A program made the translations under genes and the position numbers. Below the pieces are notes generated by a model. It was not told where the DNA came from. It ran no database searches and saw only the letters and a list, made by a program, of their open reading frames with translations. A stretch of DNA of 64,000 nt from JAPPHA01 sp963662815 (GTDB lineage Bacteria; Pseudomonadota; Alphaproteobacteria; Rhodobacterales; Rhodobacteraceae): contig CAXXWA010000040.1 in assembly GCA_963662815.2 (NCBI GenBank), positions 248,001 to 312,000 on the forward strand, in the 5' to 3' direction. Positions 39,944 to 48,024 of this stretch are shown here, one piece after another; within the stretch, counting starts at the first letter, position 1; the number at the start of each line of letters is the position of its first letter.

Positions 39944-40917
39944 TCCCGGCTGCGTCCCCGCTTCACGCGCCCGGCCGAATTCCGTGCCCGCTGTCGGCCA
40001 GGTGCGCCCATGGCCCCGGGTTCCCCCGGTGCGGACCTCGGTTGAACCAGGATCAGACCGGCAGTCATCAGCAGCATCGACCCCCAGACCCAGCCGGAAT
40101 AGCTCTCGCCGAGGAGGACAATGGACCAGAACACGCCGCATCCGGTCACAAGGTAGGACGCCTGGGCGGCGAAAACCGTGCCTGCGTGGCCCACCAGCCA
40201 AACGTAGCCAGCGTAGCAGAGGGCATGGAGGATCGAAAGCGACAATAGTGCGAACTCGGCATCGCCCCATGGGCGAATGAGATCGATCCACTGGCCGGAT
40301 GCAAGGGCCAGAGGAACGGCAATGAAGAGACCGATGACCGATGACCAGAACAGCGCTTCCACGGGATTCAACCCGGCAAGGCCGAACTTCCCGACAAACG
40401 TTCCCTCGACGCCGTAGCAGAGCGGAGCAACCATCGCGACGAGGACGAAGACTGAGACCGCCGGATCCGGCAGGCTTGTGTCGGGGCCGAGGAGGAGGCC
40501 GATCGAGACGGCGCCGCAGGCAATTCCGGCTACGCGCACCAGCCGCAGGCGTTCGATTCCGATGCAGACCGCGAGAGGAAGCGCAAACATCGGCACCAGG
40601 GAGATGATGATGGCCATGACGCCCGCGGGAAGATGCACGGCGGCCTGATACGAAAACGTGTTCGGGATCACGGTCCCGGCAAGCGCGATTACCACGCAGA
40701 CCGCTAGGCGCGGCCTGGTGAGGGGCCGGATGCGGCGCCGGCGTCCGCCCGTGTAGGCGAGGACGGCCAGGACCGTTCCCGAGAACACGATCTGCCAGAA
40801 TATCAGTCCGAAGTGGCCATGCCCCGTCGAAACCGCGATGCGCGTAAGCGGCACGGCCAGACCCCAGCCGACGCCAAGCATGATCAGTGCGAGCCAGGAA
40901 AGCTGCCGCGAGTTCAT
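39940..40917 (-). CDS. EamA/DMT family transporter
   Basis: 325 residues with ten predicted membrane helices in two EamA repeats. It begins MNSRQLSWLALIMLGVGWGL and includes NTFSYQAAVHLPAGVMAII and YVWLVGHAGTVFAAQASYLV. Family members export amino acids and other metabolites. The 3' end has a basic tail (RQRARNSAGRVKRGRSRE). It overlaps ymdB by 4 bases upstream and the SLC13 gene by 4 bases downstream, so all three are probably translated from one message. Substrate unknown. Confidence 0.87.
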   Translation of the reverse strand: MNSRQLSWLALIMLGVGWGLAVPLTRIAVSTGHGHFGLIFWQIVFSGTVLAVLAYTGGRRRRIRPLTRPRLAVCVVIALAGTVIPNTFSYQAAVHLPAGVMAIIISLVPMFALPLAVCIGIERLRLVRVAGIACGAVSIGLLLGPDTSLPDPAVSVFVLVAMVAPLCYGVEGTFVGKFGLAGLNPVEALFWSSVIGLFIAVPLALASGQWIDLIRPWGDAEFALLSLSILHALCYAGYVWLVGHAGTVFAAQASYLVTGCGVFWSIVLLGESYSGWVWGSMLLMTAGLILVQPRSAPGEPGAMGAPGRQRARNSAGRVKRGRSRE

Positions 40918-41729
40918 TCCGCGGCACGGCGCACGAATGTGGCGCCAGCGACGACGTGTTCGATTTTCACGGCAAGGCCGGTGCTGTCGGACGTCTCGAC
41001 GAATACGCCGGAAACCGTGCCCGCGCCCCTTGCCGGAGTCATCCGTTTCGGCGCCAGACCGGTTCGGAACCTTTCCACCGGCACGATTCGGTCGAATCCG
41101 ATGACGCTTTCGTAGACGCCGCACATGCCGGCGTCGGACTGGTACGCCGTGCCGCCGGCAAGAATCCGTGCGTCCGCTGTCGGAACATGGGTATGGGAAC
41201 CGACCACGAGCGACGCCCGTCCGTCGAGATAATGGCCTAGCGCGTTCTTCTCCGATGTCGCTTCCGCGTGGAAATCGACGATGACCGCATCCGCCCCCGT
41301 CCGGAGCGGATGCGCCCGGAGCAGGGAATCGAGCGCGGCGAACGGATCGTCGAAGTCGGGACGCATGAACACGCGGCCAAGCGCCTGCGCCACGAGCACG
41401 CGGCGGCCGTTCGGCGCATCGAAGACCCGTGCGCCGCGCCCCGGGATGCTCCGGCCGTAGTTCAGGGGGCGGAGGATTCGGGGCTCCCTCTCGACTCCGG
41501 CGATCATTTCGCGCTGGTCGAAGGCATGGTCCCCAAGCGTCAGGCAGTCGGCGCCCGCATCGAAGAGCTGCTCTGCGTGCGCCAGTGAAAGACCGCGGCC
41601 GTCGGTGGCGTTTTCCGCATTGACGACGGCGAAGTCGATGCGTCGGTCACGGCGAATTCCGGGCAGCAGCTCGGAAACCGCCTGCCGTCCGCCACGACCG
41701 AACACGTCTCCCAGATACAGCAGCCTCAT
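40914..41729 (-). CDS. ymdB: YmdB family metallophosphoesterase
   Basis: 271 residues from ATG 41729. The calcineurin-like dimetal motifs are present: YLGDVFGRGGRQAV, VNAENATDGRG, LTLGDHAFDQRE and VVGSHTHVPTADA. YmdB-type enzymes are cyclic nucleotide or RNA-linked phosphodiesterases, and in Bacillus affect biofilm and motility. The gene is followed by an EamA transporter in a 4-base overlap and lies 80 bases downstream of 5-formyltetrahydrofolate cyclo-ligase. This cyclo-ligase-ymdB order is common in alphaproteobacteria. Confidence 0.9.
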   Translation of the reverse strand: MRLLYLGDVFGRGGRQAVSELLPGIRRDRRIDFAVVNAENATDGRGLSLAHAEQLFDAGADCLTLGDHAFDQREMIAGVEREPRILRPLNYGRSIPGRGARVFDAPNGRRVLVAQALGRVFMRPDFDDPFAALDSLLRAHPLRTGADAVIVDFHAEATSEKNALGHYLDGRASLVVGSHTHVPTADARILAGGTAYQSDAGMCGVYESVIGFDRIVPVERFRTGLAPKRMTPARGAGTVSGVFVETSDSTGLAVKIEHVVAGATFVRRAAE

Positions 41730-41809
41730 GGACGAACCGATAGTGGCCGCAAACCCAAAGAACAAGAGCATTCGGCGTCCGGTCCGGCGTGGCAATGCGT
41801 TCGCCGAAC

Positions 41810-42400
41810 TCACCCGGATTCCGGAAGTTTCCCGTACGGAACATGAACCTGTGCCTCGGTGACGACCGCATCCAGCCGCTGGTCCGTTGCATCGCGCGGA
41901 ACCGCAGGAACCTCCTGCACCGCGTAGGCGAACCCGAATGCAAGAACGTCATTCCGGCGATTGCGCACTTCACCGAGCGTCCGGTCGTAGAAGCCCCCGC
42001 CGTAGCCGAGGCGGTAGCAACGCCGGTCGAAGGCGACGAGCGGCACCACGAAGAGATCGGGTTCGACGAACCGTCCTGCAACCGGGGTCGGGACGCCGAA
42101 TGCCCCGTCGACGAGGTCGGCGTCAGGCGTCCACTCGCGAAAGAGCAGCGGCGCACCGGGACGCACGACGACCGGAACGCACACCGGCTTTCCCGCATCA
42201 AGGATGCCGGTCATGGCGGGGACCGGGTTGATCTCGGTCCGGACCGGAAGATATCCCGCGACGACGCGACCGGCCTGTCGGGCAAGAAGTTCGAGAAGGC
42301 GCAGGTTGGCGGCGTCATCCGATTGTCTGCGATTCGCCCCGGCGCGGCGCGCCAGCGCACCCCGCCGCATGTCCGACTTCTCGCCCGCAATTCCGTTCAT
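41810..42400 (-). CDS. 5-formyltetrahydrofolate cyclo-ligase
   Basis: 196 residues from ATG 42400. Family segments: MRRGALARRAGA at the N-terminus (basic helix), VPVVVRPGAPLLFREW, and the ATP/folate loop RLGYGGGFYDRTL with LDAVVTEAQVHV near the end. It converts 5-formyl-THF to 5,10-methenyl-THF, returning a storage folate to one-carbon metabolism. In many proteobacteria the 6S RNA gene lies just upstream of this gene, and here a 6S-like structured segment is found 80-225 bases before the start on the same strand. An open frame further upstream has no conserved sequence. Confidence 0.92.
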   Translation of the reverse strand: MNGIAGEKSDMRRGALARRAGANRRQSDDAANLRLLELLARQAGRVVAGYLPVRTEINPVPAMTGILDAGKPVCVPVVVRPGAPLLFREWTPDADLVDGAFGVPTPVAGRFVEPDLFVVPLVAFDRRCYRLGYGGGFYDRTLGEVRNRRNDVLAFGFAYAVQEVPAVPRDATDQRLDAVVTEAQVHVPYGKLPESG

Positions 42401-42479
42401 TGCATTTCCGGCGCCAGTTTGCGGGCGTCCTGCGCATCGGCGGAACCGCGAAATCAACCGTGATGGCCGTTCATATCCC

Positions 42480-42625
42480 CCATGCCCCTGTTCCTACCAG
42501 GTGGGCGCCGGATACGACGGGCCGGAACCTGTTGCAGAGCCAGCTCCCTAGAGAATTTCATCGGCAACTGGAATATAGCCATGCACGAGAGGCGCAGTGT
42601 CCGCCTGAACGTAGGATAGTCCCTA
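42480..42625 (-). ncRNA. ssrS: Candidate 6S RNA (rod-like structured RNA upstream of cyclo-ligase gene)
   Basis: On the minus strand this segment folds into a long interrupted rod. Pairings read from the forward strand: CCTAC 42493-42497 with GTAGG 42611-42615; CAGG 42498-42501 with CCTG 42604-42607; GG 42503-42504 with CC 42601-42602; GCGCC 42505-42509 with GGCGC 42591-42595. The central part is mostly unpaired except for an inner arm, CC-T-GTTGC (42528-42535) with GCAAC-T-GG (42564-42571). A closing stem plus a large central bubble is the 6S plan that imitates an open promoter, and the place, just upstream of 5-formyltetrahydrofolate cyclo-ligase, is the classic ssrS position. Ends are approximate; no sequence match could be made. 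Confidence 0.5.
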
Positions 42626-42688
42626 AGCGTGCGCCGGGCAAGCTCGTCGCAGTCCCTCGCCTGCCCAACTTGACAAACTGTTCCTGCA

Positions 42689-43942
42689 ATGTTCATCACC
42701 CCCATGCCTGCCCGTCAGGATACAGGCCGCCGACTCGCGCGGGGCGTCATTCGCTACCTCAGGCATCTCGACTTCGTGGCTATCGAGGAGTTCAGCCCGG
42801 CGCCGGGTCTTCGCGTCGACGTCATGGCCATAGGCCCCAAGGGCGAAATCTGGATCATCGAGTGCAAGTCCGGGCTTGCCGATTTCCGATCGGACCGGAA
42901 ATGGCAACGCTACCTCGAGTATTGCGAACAGTTTTTCTGGGCCGTGAATGAGGACTTTCCGCGGGACGTCCTGCCACCGAACACGGGCCTGATCCTGGCG
43001 GACGCCTACGATGCCGAAATCCTGCGCGGTGACCCTGGCGCGCCGCACAGGCAAATGCATGCAGCGCGTCGGAGAAAGTTGACGCTCAGGTTCGCGCGGG
43101 TTGCCGCCGACCGGCTCACGGCGATTTGCGATCCGCGAGTTCCCGAACACCTCTCGCCCGACCGCAGCAGGACAGGGAGCTCCTATCCTGTTCCGGAAGA
43201 GACTGGAGCCGCCGACCGCAACGAACCGGTTCAGGAAGACGCCAGCTCGACCAACGTCGCGTCGTCACTGGAAGGAATAATGATGCGGCCCGAGAATCTC
43301 TGGCAGAACTACCCCAAGCTGTACCACGTCGCGTGGGGGGGAAGTTGGCCAGGCATCAAGGAGCGCGGGTTGCTGTCAGCAAAATCGCTGCTGAGGTCAT
43401 ACGGCAAGACAGACGAAGAGATTGCGGCACTCACGCGTGCGCGGCGAGGACACTGGGTGGAGATTTTTTGTCCCGGCGGGCCGCGGGCAGTGCTTCGGGA
43501 CCAGAAACCGCTGACGGACGGCGGACTGAGATCGGCGCTCCCCGACACGGTCGAGCCTTGGCAGTGGTACGACCTCATCAACTCGATGGTTTTTTTCTGG
43601 CCAACAAAGGCACGCCTGAGGACGATGTTGGAGGCTCCGGCGTACAAAGGCGTCAAACACGACGTGCTGATCATCGATGCCAAGACTCTGGTGAGTCTGG
43701 AGTTGTCCCGCATCCGGCTATCCAGGATGAACAGCGGATGTACGAATCCGCCGAACTCCAGGGACACTAACCTGTTCAAACGGTTCGAAGACTACCCATT
43801 CGAAGAAACCAGGCGAAAACGGGGACTTAAGGGAGCGGTTGCCGAGGTCTGCGTGGTGGATCGGGTTGAAAACATCAAAGAGGCGGTCATCGACGTAAAG
43901 CACGGATCGGCGGGCGAAATCCTTGCGGAATTGCCGCATTGA
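42689..43942 (+). CDS. MmcB-like nuclease fused to a DUF7002 domain
   Basis: 417 residues in one uninterrupted frame. Residues 1-155 match MmcB, an alphaproteobacterial putative DNA-repair endonuclease: RRLARGVIRYLRHLDFVAIE, then the PD-(D/E)XK-type core LRVDVMAIGPKGEIWIIECK with catalytic D, E and K, and the YLEYCEQFFWAVNEDFP segment. After a low-complexity linker (155-198), residues 200-417 match DUF7002: YPKLYHVAWGGSWPGIKERG, a GHWVEIFCPGGPRAVLRDQK stretch, NSMVFFWPTKARLRTML and SRMNSGCTNPPNS. MmcB proteins normally end near the linker. An internal ATG at 43283 has GGAAGGA six bases upstream, so DUF7002 could also be made on its own. Confidence 0.8.
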   Translation: MFITPMPARQDTGRRLARGVIRYLRHLDFVAIEEFSPAPGLRVDVMAIGPKGEIWIIECKSGLADFRSDRKWQRYLEYCEQFFWAVNEDFPRDVLPPNTGLILADAYDAEILRGDPGAPHRQMHAARRRKLTLRFARVAADRLTAICDPRVPEHLSPDRSRTGSSYPVPEETGAADRNEPVQEDASSTNVASSLEGIMMRPENLWQNYPKLYHVAWGGSWPGIKERGLLSAKSLLRSYGKTDEEIAALTRARRGHWVEIFCPGGPRAVLRDQKPLTDGGLRSALPDTVEPWQWYDLINSMVFFWPTKARLRTMLEAPAYKGVKHDVLIIDAKTLVSLELSRIRLSRMNSGCTNPPNSRDTNLFKRFEDYPFEETRRKRGLKGAVAEVCVVDRVENIKEAVIDVKHGSAGEILAELPH

Positions 43943-44310
43943 TTCGGAAAGGGAAGTCGACAGCGCAAGGCGGCTGCCGAGCGGCCCGAACGACGAGGAA
44001 ACCGGAAGCGCGACAGCCGCGCACCCTTAATTCCCTGTCTTTCAGGCGCCTTCCGCGCTTCCCGGTCGGGATCCGCCCCGGTTCTTCAACCTGATTCCCC
44101 GGAGGTGCGCTCATCTACCGGAATCTCTCGGAAGTCCGGCCGCCTCCCCACTGATTGCGCGGCACCTTGCCTTAAACGAAGACCGGAAACCGGCCTCCGC
44201 TCGCTTCTCCGGGAGCGGACACTTGCTACCGGGAATCCGTGCGGCATCCAGCAGGCGAGTTCCCGCGGTTGCTTGCAATTCCGGCGAACCGGAGCTATTC
44301 AGTTTCGCGT
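43943..44310. other. Gene-free stretch upstream of tRNA-His
   Basis: About 370 bases between the MmcB-DUF7002 gene and tRNA-His. It must hold the tRNA promoter; no clear promoter boxes, terminator or coding sequence were recognised. Confidence 0.4.
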
Positions 44311-44387
44311 GCCGACGTAGCTCAGTTGGTTAGAGCACTAGATTGTGGATCTAGGGGTCCCCCGTTCGAGTCGGGGCGTCGGTACCA
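44311..44387 (+). tRNA. tRNA-His (GTG), CCA encoded
   Basis: Complete cloverleaf: acceptor GCCGACG pairs with CGTCGGT (one G-U at position 1-72); D arm GCTCAGTTGGTTAGAGC; anticodon arm CTAGA-TTGTGGA-TCTAG with anticodon GTG; T arm CCCCG-TTCGAGT-CGGGG; then A73 and CCA. The base before position 1 is T, so G-1 is not encoded, and the discriminator is A rather than C. Loss of both G-1 and C73 in tRNA-His is a known trait of many alphaproteobacteria, whose histidyl-tRNA synthetase has changed to match. Confidence 0.96.
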
Positions 44388-44423
44388 TCGTCCCGGAACA
44401 TGCACGTCTTCCGCGCGCCCGGT

Positions 44424-45971
44424 TCAGAAGTCCGTCGGCGCACCGCCCTCCTCCTTGCGACGGGCGACGAAAGCCTGCAGTTCCTCGCGAATTCCGTCGT
44501 CGATCGGCGGCGGCTCGAATTCCGCGAGAATGTCCTTCCAGACCCTGTTCGCGCGCGCCGCAGTCCAGGTCGCGCCGTCCTTTTCCCATGCCTCGTAGTT
44601 TCGCCAGTCCGAGAGAAACGGCGCGTAGAATGCGGACTCATACCTTTCCCTTGTGTGGCTGGCGCCGAAGAAGTGACCGTTCGGCCCGACTTCCCGAACC
44701 GCCTCGACCGCAATGTCCTCCTCGCCGGTCGCGGTGAGCACAGGGTCCATGTAGCGCTGGATCTGCTGAAGCGCCTCGCAGTCCATGACGAACTTCTCGA
44801 AGCACGCGATCAGGCCGCCTTCCAGCCAACCTGCCGCATGGTAGACGATGTTGACATTGCTCTGGACAGCCGCCCAGATCGAGTTGAGGCTCTCCCACAT
44901 CGCCTGCCCATCGGGCACGTTCGCCGCGCAGGCGTTCGAAGCCCTGAGCGGCAGACCGTAAAACCGGGCCATCTGCCCGGATATCTGCGTGGCGCGCATG
45001 TATTCCGGCGTGCCGAACGCCGGCGCACCCGACTTCATGTCGACGTTCGACGTGAAGGAACCGATAACACACGGCGCCCCGGGGTTTATGCACTGCAGCA
45101 GCGCGATCGCGGCGAGACCCTCCGCAACGAACTGTGCGACCGCGCCGGGCATGGTCACGGGCGCCATGGCGCCAGCAAGCGTGAACGGCGACACCACGAC
45201 CATTTGTCCCCGCCGCGCGCAGCGCATGGCGCCGTCGAGCATCGGCCGGTCGTGCTTGAGCGGCGATGTCGAGTTAATGTTGGTGTACATTCGCGGTTCG
45301 GCGTCGAATTCCTCCCGGCTCAGCCCTCCGGCGATTCGGACCATTTCCATCACGTCCTCGACCCTTTCCCTGCCGAGAGAATAGGCGTGGCATACCTTGT
45401 CAGTGAGGAGCAGCTTTGCATGTACGCACTCGAGGTGCCGAACCGAGGGATGAATGTCAACAGGTTCGACGGGATATCCGCCGGCGAGGTGGATGCAGTT
45501 GAAGTACTGCGTAAGCTTCATGAAGTCCTGAAAGTCCCGAAAGTTCCCGACCCTGCGGCCCTGGTCCAGACAAAGCGCGTTCGGCGGCGAAGAAACATTG
45601 ACGAAGACCATGTTCCGGCCCCCAATCGCAATCCTTCGATCCGGGTTTCGCGGCGTGATCGTGAACTCGGATGGGCAGCGCGCGATCATCTCGAGGACCC
45701 AGTCGCGGCCCATTCTGACATTCGTGCCGTCCACCCGGCATCCGGCGCGCCGGAGAATCCCGCAGGCTTCGGAATTCAGAAACTCGATTCCGATTTCCTC
45801 GAGTATCCGCATCGCTCCGTCATGAACCGCGTGAACCCCGGCTTCGTTGAGTGGTTCGGTTGGCGCATCGCGGTTCACGGGCGGGTTCCAGGGCATCTGC
45901 GCTATGGCGTGCCTAGACGTGCGGCGAAGATTTCTGCGGCGCCCTCCTGTCCGTTTCCGAGCAGTGTCCAT
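44424..45971 (-). CDS. MttB superfamily methyltransferase (non-pyrrolysine type)
   Basis: 515 residues from ATG 45971. Matches the trimethylamine methyltransferase (MttB) superfamily: AVHDGAMRILEEIGIEFLN near the start, VSSPPNALCLDQGRRVG, KVCHAYSLGRERVEDVM, PGAPCVIGSFTSNVDMKSGA and the C-terminal HFFGASHTRERYESAFYAP. There is no in-frame TAG, so it lacks pyrrolysine and is not expected to use trimethylamine. Non-pyrrolysine relatives demethylate glycine betaine, proline betaine or carnitine, passing the methyl group to a corrinoid protein. The divergent neighbour is a GlxA/GbdR-type regulator, the class that controls betaine and carnitine use. No corrinoid protein gene is adjacent. Confidence 0.85.
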   Translation of the reverse strand: MDTARKRTGGRRRNLRRTSRHAIAQMPWNPPVNRDAPTEPLNEAGVHAVHDGAMRILEEIGIEFLNSEACGILRRAGCRVDGTNVRMGRDWVLEMIARCPSEFTITPRNPDRRIAIGGRNMVFVNVSSPPNALCLDQGRRVGNFRDFQDFMKLTQYFNCIHLAGGYPVEPVDIHPSVRHLECVHAKLLLTDKVCHAYSLGRERVEDVMEMVRIAGGLSREEFDAEPRMYTNINSTSPLKHDRPMLDGAMRCARRGQMVVVSPFTLAGAMAPVTMPGAVAQFVAEGLAAIALLQCINPGAPCVIGSFTSNVDMKSGAPAFGTPEYMRATQISGQMARFYGLPLRASNACAANVPDGQAMWESLNSIWAAVQSNVNIVYHAAGWLEGGLIACFEKFVMDCEALQQIQRYMDPVLTATGEEDIAVEAVREVGPNGHFFGASHTRERYESAFYAPFLSDWRNYEAWEKDGATWTAARANRVWKDILAEFEPPPIDDGIREELQAFVARRKEEGGAPTDF

Positions 45972-46144
45972 GACCCTACCGGCAATCCTTTCCGAAAATT
46001 GTTTGTTACCCGCCTGCAAAGTGGCGCGGGCACCGGTTGCCGATTGACGGCGGCGATTCCTTGTCACAATGTAAATTGGATGCGGGAGACTGCGCCCGCT
46101 TGCACGATCGCGACAAAAACCGAGGGAATGCCGGAGTGCCCCTG

Positions 46145-47164
46145 ATGACCGTCCGCGCAACCGAACGGTACGGCAGGAACGACTTGCCAGCAGCTGACAA
46201 TGCCGGCTGCACGCGCACGGGCCTTCTGCTGATCGAGGACTTCTCGATGCTCTGCGTTTCCTGCCTCGTCAATGCCTTCCGCAGCGCCAACCGGCTGGCC
46301 GGATTCGAAGCCTTCTCTTGGGACTACATCACACTGGACGACCAGCCGGTGCGCGCTTCCGACGGACTCGAGGCTCCGTCGACCTGCCCACTCTCGGCAA
46401 ACAGGAGATTCGACTACTTCTTTGTCTGCGCCGGGCTCGAATGCGATCCGCCGCTCCGGCCAAGGCTCCATTCGGCGCTGCGGCGGTTTTCCCGAAACAG
46501 CACGGTTTTCGGCGGCCTCAGCACCGGAGCATTCATGCTGGCCCGAGCCGGTCTGCTTGAGAACCGCGAATTTACCCTGCACTGGGAAAACCAGCCGGCT
46601 TTTCGCGAGGAGTTTCCGGAACTTGAGCCTTCTTCGAGGCTTTACGTCATGGACGGGAATCTCTGGACCTCGTCAGGAGGTTTCTCGAACATGGACCTTG
46701 CGCTTTGCGTAATCGAGAAAAAGCTCGGCGAAGCGATGGCGAATGCGGTCGGCAACCAGTACCAGATCGACCGCATACGGGACACCACGTCCACGCAGCG
46801 TCCCGACGACCTTGAGGACTTCGAAGCGCTGCCGGTCGGGATGCAGACCGTCATCCGCACGATGCGCGCAAACATCGAAACACCGCTCCCGATATCGGTG
46901 CTTGCCTCTCGCGCCGGCATGACCGTACGCAGTCTGGAAAGGCAGTTCCGGCGTTATCTCGGGGTATCTCCCGGATCCTTCTATCGCCGAATGCGCCTTT
47001 CGCGCGTCCGCAACCTGCTCTGGCACAGCAACTCGCCAATCTGCGAAATAGCGATGATGACCGGCTTCTCTTCGCCGTCCTACCTGTCGCGATCTTACCA
47101 CCTCCAGTTCGGCCGGACGCCATCGGGGGAACGGAGAAACATGCGCTGGCAGGGCGGTTCTTGA
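46145..47164 (+). CDS. GlxA family transcriptional regulator (DJ-1/GATase-like + AraC HTH)
   Basis: 339 residues from ATG 46145. N-terminal DJ-1/PfpI-like domain (about 20-200): LLIEDFSMLCVSCLVNAFRS, then VFGGLSTGAFMLARAGLLE and SSGGFSNMDLALCVIEKKLG. C-terminal AraC-type double HTH (about 240-330): LASRAGMTVRSLERQFRRYL, EIAMMTGFSSPSYLSRSY. This layout is that of GbdR, CdhR and ArgR-like regulators, which sense betaines, carnitine or arginine derivatives. It is divergent from the MttB-family gene with 173 bases between the two starts, so it probably controls that gene. Confidence 0.88.
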   Translation: MTVRATERYGRNDLPAADNAGCTRTGLLLIEDFSMLCVSCLVNAFRSANRLAGFEAFSWDYITLDDQPVRASDGLEAPSTCPLSANRRFDYFFVCAGLECDPPLRPRLHSALRRFSRNSTVFGGLSTGAFMLARAGLLENREFTLHWENQPAFREEFPELEPSSRLYVMDGNLWTSSGGFSNMDLALCVIEKKLGEAMANAVGNQYQIDRIRDTTSTQRPDDLEDFEALPVGMQTVIRTMRANIETPLPISVLASRAGMTVRSLERQFRRYLGVSPGSFYRRMRLSRVRNLLWHSNSPICEIAMMTGFSSPSYLSRSYHLQFGRTPSGERRNMRWQGGS

Positions 47165-47186
47165 GCGCAAGCCGCGTGTCGGGACG

Positions 47187-47945
47187 TCAGCCGGCGACCA
47201 GCGACCGAGGCGCCCTGCCGACTTCGCCTGAAACGGCGTCAGGCACCTGCGATACGTCCGCGAGCAGGACGTCGGCGAAGGGTGCGAGATCGCTCGCGGA
47301 AGCCGGTCCGGTCAGGACACCGATCGACAAGCCGACACCCGCCCCGCGTCCTGCGAGCAGATCGTGCGTGCTGTCCCCCACCATGGCGATGCCGCTTGCC
47401 GGCAAGCCCGCTCGCTCCAGGAACGCATGGATCATGCCGGGGTCCGGCTTGGCCCCGAAACCGCTGTCGTAACCGCACACGAAGTCGAACGCGTCGAGGA
47501 TCCCGGCGGACGACAGCTGCGTCCGCGCCGAGAACTCGTAGTCATTGGTGGCGACGCCGAGCAGGATGTTCATCCCTTTCAGCCGGTCGAGCACCGGCGC
47601 GAGGTCGCAGAACTCCACCGGCTCAAGCCCGTCGAGGCAGCCTCGGCAAACCGCATCGACGCCGCCGACGCCAAGATGCGGGTGCATCCCGGCCCAGACC
47701 GCGTTCATTTCCTCCGGCGAGCCATTGACGAGAAGGGAATTGGGCTCGAAGGAATCCGATTCGACGTCGAAACCGCCTGCCGCCCCGAGCCGGGCGCGCA
47801 ATCCGGCGTCGGCCGGCGACAATCTCCGGAGCACGCAACGGACCCATGCCGACCAGGTCCGGTCGAAGTCGAAAAGCGTGCCGTCCTTGTCGAATAGCAC
47901 GCCGCGGATTCCGCCTCGCTCGGATACAGAGACTTCAAGCGCCAT
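47187..47945 (-). CDS. HAD family hydrolase (phosphoglycolate phosphatase-like)
   Basis: 252 residues. HAD motif I is VLFDKDGTLFDF with the nucleophile and acid/base aspartates; motif II is GVATND; motif III region is FGAKPDPGMIHAFLE; motif IV is AMVGDSTHDLLAGRGAGVG. Closest in style to Gph-type phosphatases that remove phosphoglycolate, but this subfamily is broad. It is convergent with the GlxA-type regulator (22 bases apart) and divergent from the reductive dehalogenase gene, whose start is only 79 bases away. Confidence 0.82.
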   Translation of the reverse strand: MALEVSVSERGGIRGVLFDKDGTLFDFDRTWSAWVRCVLRRLSPADAGLRARLGAAGGFDVESDSFEPNSLLVNGSPEEMNAVWAGMHPHLGVGGVDAVCRGCLDGLEPVEFCDLAPVLDRLKGMNILLGVATNDYEFSARTQLSSAGILDAFDFVCGYDSGFGAKPDPGMIHAFLERAGLPASGIAMVGDSTHDLLAGRGAGVGLSIGVLTGPASASDLAPFADVLLADVSQVPDAVSGEVGRAPRSLVAG

Positions 47946-48024
47946 CGCCGACCTCCTCGCGAATTCGAATTGCTTTCAGCGGGTTCCTAGGCGATCCTTT
48001 CCCGAAATCAAACGGAATCACCCT

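Noticed and set aside
44424..45971. Pyrrolysine-containing MttB
   Set aside because: No in-frame TAG interrupts the reading frame, so the amber pyrrolysine type is excluded.
44400..46145. 581-codon plus-strand open frame opposite the MttB-family gene
   Set aside because: Antisense shadow, Arg- and His-rich, with no recognisable domain.
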